The position numbers and the translations under genes are program-made. From Streptomyces sp. WMMC940 (GTDB lineage: Bacteria; Actinomycetota; Actinomycetes; Streptomycetales; Streptomycetaceae): a stretch of 64,000 nucleotides of DNA. The stretch is from the NCBI RefSeq assembly GCF_027460265.1, contig NZ_JAPZBC010000001.1:1364001-1428000 (forward strand), in the 5' to 3' direction. Below are positions 60,140 through 64,000 of this stretch, piece after piece. Below the pieces are notes generated by a model. The model was not told the DNA's origin. It saw only the letters and a list, made by a program, of their open reading frames with translations, and searched no databases. How positions within the stretch are numbered: position 1 is the stretch's first letter; each line of letters starts with the position of its first letter.

Positions 60140-60361
60140 GCTCGCCGCGCGGGCCGGTCCGCGGGCCTCCTCCGGGAGGCTCCCGCGGACCGCCGTCACG
60201 CCGAACCGGTCGGCGGACGGCGGCGGACCGGGCCGGGCCGCACGGGCCCTCCCGGGCGGTCCGCCTCCCGGGGCCCGCCCGGGGCTCCCCGCCCGCTGAT
60301 GCGCGCGGGGAGGCTGTGGAGGAAGCTGGGGTCACCGCCCCGCGGGGGAGGAGGTGAGGGT

Positions 60362-62038
60362 GTGGCCACCGGCCCGTGGGACCGGCTCCAGGGCAGTCAC
60401 GGCCTCCCCACCGCAGACGCCGACGGGACCCCCGGTCTGCCCGGGGGCCAGGACCTGTGGCACAGCGCGGCCGGGGTGGTGGTCCTGGACGCCGATCTGC
60501 GCTACCGCTACGCCAATCCGGCCTTCTGCCGGATCACCGGCGAGGCCGCGGCCGGTGTCGCCGGCCGGCTGCCGAGCCCCGCGGCGGAGCAGTACCTGGG
60601 CACCCCCACCGGACTGCCGGCCGAGGTGCTCGCCGACGGCGTCCCCCGCACCCGGGTCACCGGTCCCGGCGGGCGCTGCCACACCACCTGCCTCCGGCTG
60701 GAGAACGAGGGCACCGTCACCGGGCTGATGTGCGTGGTGGCCGAATCCTCCGCGCCCCGGCTCGAGGAGGAACTGGCCCGTGCGGACGCCCGGCTCGCCG
60801 CGGCGGACGAGGCCGTCGAGCGGATCGGCACCTCCCTCGACGAGGCCGCCACCTGCCGCGAACTGGCGGAGTTCCTGGGCTCGTGGATCGCGGAGGCCGC
60901 CGCCGTGGAGCTGCTCCCGCCGCCTGCGAAGAGCGGCGCGCCGCCGCGGCGGCGGCCCTCCCCTGCCATGATGCGCCGCGCCGCCGGGTCCGGGGCCGTG
61001 GAACTGCTCGCCGACGGCGACCGGCTCCGGCCGCGGGCGGAGTCCGCCGCCGCACGCGCCGTCGAGTCCGGGCTGCCGGCGGCGGAGTACGACGCCGCCG
61101 CGCGGGCCGCGGTCCTCGCCGTCCCGCTGACCGGGCCGCCGGACGGCGGCGGACCGGGCGGGACCGTCCTGGGCCTGACGCTGCTGGCCCGTACCGGCGC
61201 GGCGTTCACCGGCCACGACATCACCGTCGCCCGGCACGCGGCGCGGCGCGCGGCGGTAGGCGTCGTGCACGCGCGGGCGTTCGCCGCCGAGCAGGGGAAG
61301 TCCGTGGAGCTCCAGCGGGCCCTGCTGACCGAACCGGGCAAGCCGCACCCCAACCTGCGGTTCGCGACCCGCTATCTGCCGGCGGGCAGCAGCAACATCG
61401 TCGGCGGCGACTGGTTCGAGACCGTGCGCCTCCACTACGGCCGCACCCTCCTCGTCATGGGCGATGTCATGGGTCACGGTGTGGAGGCGGCCGTCGAGAT
61501 GAACACGTACCGGGCGATGCTGCGCGACGTGGCCGCCGCCGATCTGCCGCCTCACCGGGTGCTGCGGCAGCTGGACATCGCCATATCCGAGACCATGGCC
61601 CGGCCGGCGACCTGCCTGCTGGTCCGGGTCGACCCGGCGCGCGGGCTGGGTTCCTTCGCGAGCGCCGGGCACCTGCCGCCCGTCGTGTTCACCGCCGACG
61701 GGCACGCCGAGCTCGTGGACGTACCCGCCGGGCCCCCGCTCGGCACCGGTGTGGGCGGCTACGAGCTGGTCACCCGGTCGCTGACGCCGGACGACACACT
61801 GCTGCTGTACACCGACGGCCTGGTCGAGCGGCGCGGCGAGGACATCGACGACTCGCTGCGGAGGCTGGTCCGGGTGCGGCTGCCGTGCACGGCCACGGTG
61901 GACGAGATGGTCGACTCGGTGGTCCGGGAGCTGGACGCCGAGCACGCGGAGGACGACGTGGCGCTGCTCGCGGCGCGTATCCGCCCGCGCCGTCGGCACC
62001 CGGCGGAGGAGCAGCCGTTCCTGGGCGGGGCGCGCTGA
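60362..62038 (+). CDS. PAS-GAF-SpoIIE phosphatase
   Basis: Protein of 558 residues. A PAS fold (VVVLDADLRYRYANPAFCRITG, about 34-130), a coiled linker, a GAF-like region (about 175-320), then a PP2C domain with IVGGDWFETV, LVMGDVMGHGVEAAVEM, LLYTDGLVERRGE and EDDVALLAARI. GTG 60362 is preferred for the GGAGGAGGTGAG site 7-15 bases upstream. It follows the other SpoIIE phosphatase by 222 bases on the same strand. Likely a signal-responsive phosphatase of a partner-switching system; the ligand is unknown. Confidence 0.88.
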   Translation: MATGPWDRLQGSHGLPTADADGTPGLPGGQDLWHSAAGVVVLDADLRYRYANPAFCRITGEAAAGVAGRLPSPAAEQYLGTPTGLPAEVLADGVPRTRVTGPGGRCHTTCLRLENEGTVTGLMCVVAESSAPRLEEELARADARLAAADEAVERIGTSLDEAATCRELAEFLGSWIAEAAAVELLPPPAKSGAPPRRRPSPAMMRRAAGSGAVELLADGDRLRPRAESAAARAVESGLPAAEYDAAARAAVLAVPLTGPPDGGGPGGTVLGLTLLARTGAAFTGHDITVARHAARRAAVGVVHARAFAAEQGKSVELQRALLTEPGKPHPNLRFATRYLPAGSSNIVGGDWFETVRLHYGRTLLVMGDVMGHGVEAAVEMNTYRAMLRDVAAADLPPHRVLRQLDIAISETMARPATCLLVRVDPARGLGSFASAGHLPPVVFTADGHAELVDVPAGPPLGTGVGGYELVTRSLTPDDTLLLYTDGLVERRGEDIDDSLRRLVRVRLPCTATVDEMVDSVVRELDAEHAEDDVALLAARIRPRRRHPAEEQPFLGGAR

Positions 62039-62122
62039 CGCCCCGGCGAGGGCAGGGCAGGCGTGGGCGGGGCGGAGGGGCCGTCCGTCGCCTCCGGTTC
62101 ACCTCCCCGGCGATCGCCGTGG

Positions 62123-63457
62123 TCAGGGTGCCGGGGCCGGAGACGTCGGTGTGCCGGCGGGCGGGACGACGGCGTCCGGCAGTGACGGCGGGACGGGCTC
62201 CTGGTCCTGGGGCGGAGGCCCCGTGGTCGGTGGCGGGTTCTCGGGGACGGTCTCCGGCGCCACCGGTGGCGGTGCGGGCGGTTCCTCGGGCGCGGGGCCG
62301 GTGGGCGGCTCCGCGGGCGGCTCGCTGACGGTGGTCTCCTCCGGGGGGCGGCCCGGCGAGGTCTCCTCCCCCGGGCTGCGCGGGCCGGGCGTGTCGGTGC
62401 CGTCGGTGGCCGGGCCGGGCGGCGACGTGTCGCCCGATCCGGGGCTCTCGCGCTCCGGGCTCCCGGAGGCCTCGTCGGACGGGCTGGCGGTCGCCTCCTC
62501 GGGCGGGACGAGAACCGGGGTCGACGGGTCCCGCGGCGGTGGGGCCGGTTTGTCCTTCGCCCCGTCGTCGCCCCTCTCGCGGGCGAAGTAGTCGTGCTCC
62601 GCGGGGTCGTACACGACGAAGACCTCGACGGGCCTCGGCGCCGGGGTGACGGCCACGGTCTCGGCCGGGTTGTAGCCGGGCCAGGCGTCGCCCCTGCGCT
62701 CCGCGGGGCCGCGGACGAAGACCGGCGGCAGCAGCGGGTTGCCGCAGGCGCAGCGCACGCGGGGCACGCCGCGGTCGTCGACGAGAACGGCGGTGCCGGT
62801 CTGCAGGACGGCCTGGTAGGGGTGGGCCGCGCCGTCCGTGAAACCGTGGTTGGTGACCCTGGTGTCCATCCGCAGGGTCACGGGGGTCAGGGAGCGCAGG
62901 TACGCGGGGACCGCGGCCGGCGCGAGCCCGAGGGCCGAGGCGAAGGCCCGGTTCCGGTCCGGCTGGTCGGCGAGGAACCGGATCTGCTGCTCGGTGTCGC
63001 AGCTGGCGGTCTTCTCCGTGCCGCCGTAGAGGCCCGGCGTCGCACCGTCCACTCCCCGGGTGACGTGGGCGCCGGCCGGGGACGGGCTCGCCGGGGAGGC
63101 GGGCAGTTTGGCACGCGGCTGCGGGGTCCCGGGGACCTTCGCCGTCGACCGGGTGAAGGGGTCGGGGCCGGTCGCGGCCGCGGCCTGCAGCTGGATCTCG
63201 GTGCCGGTCCCGCCCGTACCGCCGGGCCGGGTGAGGACGACGACGAGCGCGGCGGCCACGACGACGGCCGCGGTGAGCACGGCGATCCTCGGAACCGAGC
63301 GCCACCAGGGGCCCGGACCGCCCGGACCGCCGCCCGCGGGGCCTGACGGTCCGCCGACCGGGGGCGCGGGCGGAGGCGGTGGCGGAGTCGCCTCCCCGCC
63401 CGAGAGCGGGCCGGAGGGAGGTCCTGCGGGTCGCCCCGACGGCGGTTGCGCGCTCAC
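62123..63457 (-). CDS. Membrane-anchored DUF6777-like protein
   Basis: Protein of 444 residues. Pro/Gly-rich N-terminus, one membrane segment (RIAVLTAAVVVAAALVVVLT, about 57-76), an extracytoplasmic domain (about 125-310) with TPGLYGGTEKTASCDTEQQIRFL, PVTLRMDTRVTNHGF, RVRCACGNPLLPPVFV and VEVFVVYDPAEHDYFA, then a ~120-residue Pro/Glu/Ser/Thr-rich disordered tail. The central domain resembles DUF6777 of Streptomyces, whose function is unknown. A C-x-C pair (RCACGNP) and Cys near 152 may form disulfides. Confidence 0.75.
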   Translation of the reverse strand: MSAQPPSGRPAGPPSGPLSGGEATPPPPPPAPPVGGPSGPAGGGPGGPGPWWRSVPRIAVLTAAVVVAAALVVVLTRPGGTGGTGTEIQLQAAAATGPDPFTRSTAKVPGTPQPRAKLPASPASPSPAGAHVTRGVDGATPGLYGGTEKTASCDTEQQIRFLADQPDRNRAFASALGLAPAAVPAYLRSLTPVTLRMDTRVTNHGFTDGAAHPYQAVLQTGTAVLVDDRGVPRVRCACGNPLLPPVFVRGPAERRGDAWPGYNPAETVAVTPAPRPVEVFVVYDPAEHDYFARERGDDGAKDKPAPPPRDPSTPVLVPPEEATASPSDEASGSPERESPGSGDTSPPGPATDGTDTPGPRSPGEETSPGRPPEETTVSEPPAEPPTGPAPEEPPAPPPVAPETVPENPPPTTGPPPQDQEPVPPSLPDAVVPPAGTPTSPAPAP

Positions 63458-63636
63458 GGGCCCTACTTCCCAGACCGGGACGTCCGTTCCCCGGGGGTCC
63501 CGGATCCACCGGCCGTGCCGGAGATCGAGAGTGCCTGTCCCCCAATTGTGTGCGCGGCCGCGGCGGGGCCCGCAAGCCGAACCGGTCGGAGCAGCCGGGC
63601 GGGCGGGCGGCGGTCCCCGCTGCTTACGGTGGCACC

Positions 63637-64000
63637 GTGAGCCAGCAGCCCCCCACCCCCCGGCGCGGCGGCGCGCACGGCCTGCGCGACTGGCGCGACG
63701 CGCTGGTGGCGGTCGTGGCGGGCTTCGCCGCGATGCTCGTCGTGGCCGCCGCGGGACTGTGGGCGGCGGGCGCGACGGACCTCCCCGAGAGTGCGTTCCC
63801 GCAGGTCGTGGCAGCGGTGGTGGTCCTGGCGGCCGGCGGTGAGGTGACGCTCGCCGGGGACGCGGGGTTCGTGGCGCAGTCCCAGGCCGAACTCGCGGTG
63901 ATGCCGCTGTCGGTGAGCCTCGTGGGGGCCCTGGTGACCGCGACGGCGTTCCTGCGTCCGCTGCGGCACCGCGCCGTGGCCGGGACCCGCGAACTGCTCG
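63637..64000 (+). CDS. Streptophobe-type membrane protein, C-terminus beyond window
   Basis: The first 121 residues are visible. GTG 63637 (MSQQPPTPRRGGAHG), then RDWRDALVAVVAGFAAMLVVAAAGLWAAGATDLPESAF and more membrane segments (VVAAVVVLAAGGEVTL, LAVMPLSVSLVGALVTATAFL). This opening matches the streptophobe family common in Streptomyces; function unknown. There is no ribosome site; TTACGGT is 7 bases before the start, so a leaderless message is possible. Divergent from the DUF6777-like gene. Confidence 0.8.
   Translation, partial: MSQQPPTPRRGGAHGLRDWRDALVAVVAGFAAMLVVAAAGLWAAGATDLPESAFPQVVAAVVVLAAGGEVTLAGDAGFVAQSQAELAVMPLSVSLVGALVTATAFLRPLRHRAVAGTRELL

Overview
The window is about 64 kb of very GC-rich DNA with long antisense shadow frames, GTG starts next to purine-rich ribosome sites, and actinomycete family content (SigK/RskA pair, CYP157-like P450, class F sortase, SpoIIE-type phosphatases, SPW-repeat protein). 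It reads as a Streptomyces chromosome, probably an accessory-rich part. I saw no rRNA or tRNA gene and no CRISPR array.

Layout. 1-6.8 kb (minus strand): a light-response and DNA-repair block with an SDR/DUF2867 protein, a CPD photolyase, an FAD oxidoreductase, a LitR-like MerR regulator and a cryptochrome/photolyase-related protein cut by the window edge. 7.1-11.5 kb (plus): two small RsbW-like ATPases around a small membrane protein, an alcohol dehydrogenase and a GPP34 protein. 11.6-14.9 kb: asparaginase and aspartate ammonia-lyase, divergent from an Lrp/AsnC regulator. 15.1-19 kb (minus): a cobalamin riboswitch followed by a 2Fe-2S ferredoxin-like gene and a BtuFCD-type ABC transporter. 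19.2-22.1 kb: a secreted peptide, a beta-carbonic anhydrase and a SulP transporter, likely for inorganic carbon handling. 22.3-26.9 kb: a class I terpene synthase with two P450s, one of which lacks the ExxR motif. 27.2-31.5 kb: xylA with a ROK regulator, divergent from xylB.

31.7-41.6 kb holds four tandem paralogues of a membrane-anchored parallel beta-helix protein. They share upstream blocks and terminators and show mosaic similarity that points to gene conversion. 41.9-48.5 kb has a TetR/AidB-like pair, an FAD monooxygenase and a CYP107-like P450 separated by an IS110-family insertion. 48.9-53.3 kb has sigK-rskA, a tiny secreted protein with a tandem 9-residue Trp repeat, a secreted Asp/Lys/His-rich polyampholyte with a sortase-like C-terminus, and a class F sortase. 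53.6-64 kb has an RpiR regulator, SPW-repeat protein, DMT transporter, FUSC protein, two SpoIIE-type phosphatases, a DUF6777-like protein and the start of a streptophobe-type membrane protein.

The strongest candidates for undescribed biology are the four-gene beta-helix array and the cell-surface locus at 50.7-53.3 kb. The B12 uptake locus with its riboswitch, 9-18 kb from a LitR-family regulator, suggests a possible B12/light connection but nothing in the sequence proves it.
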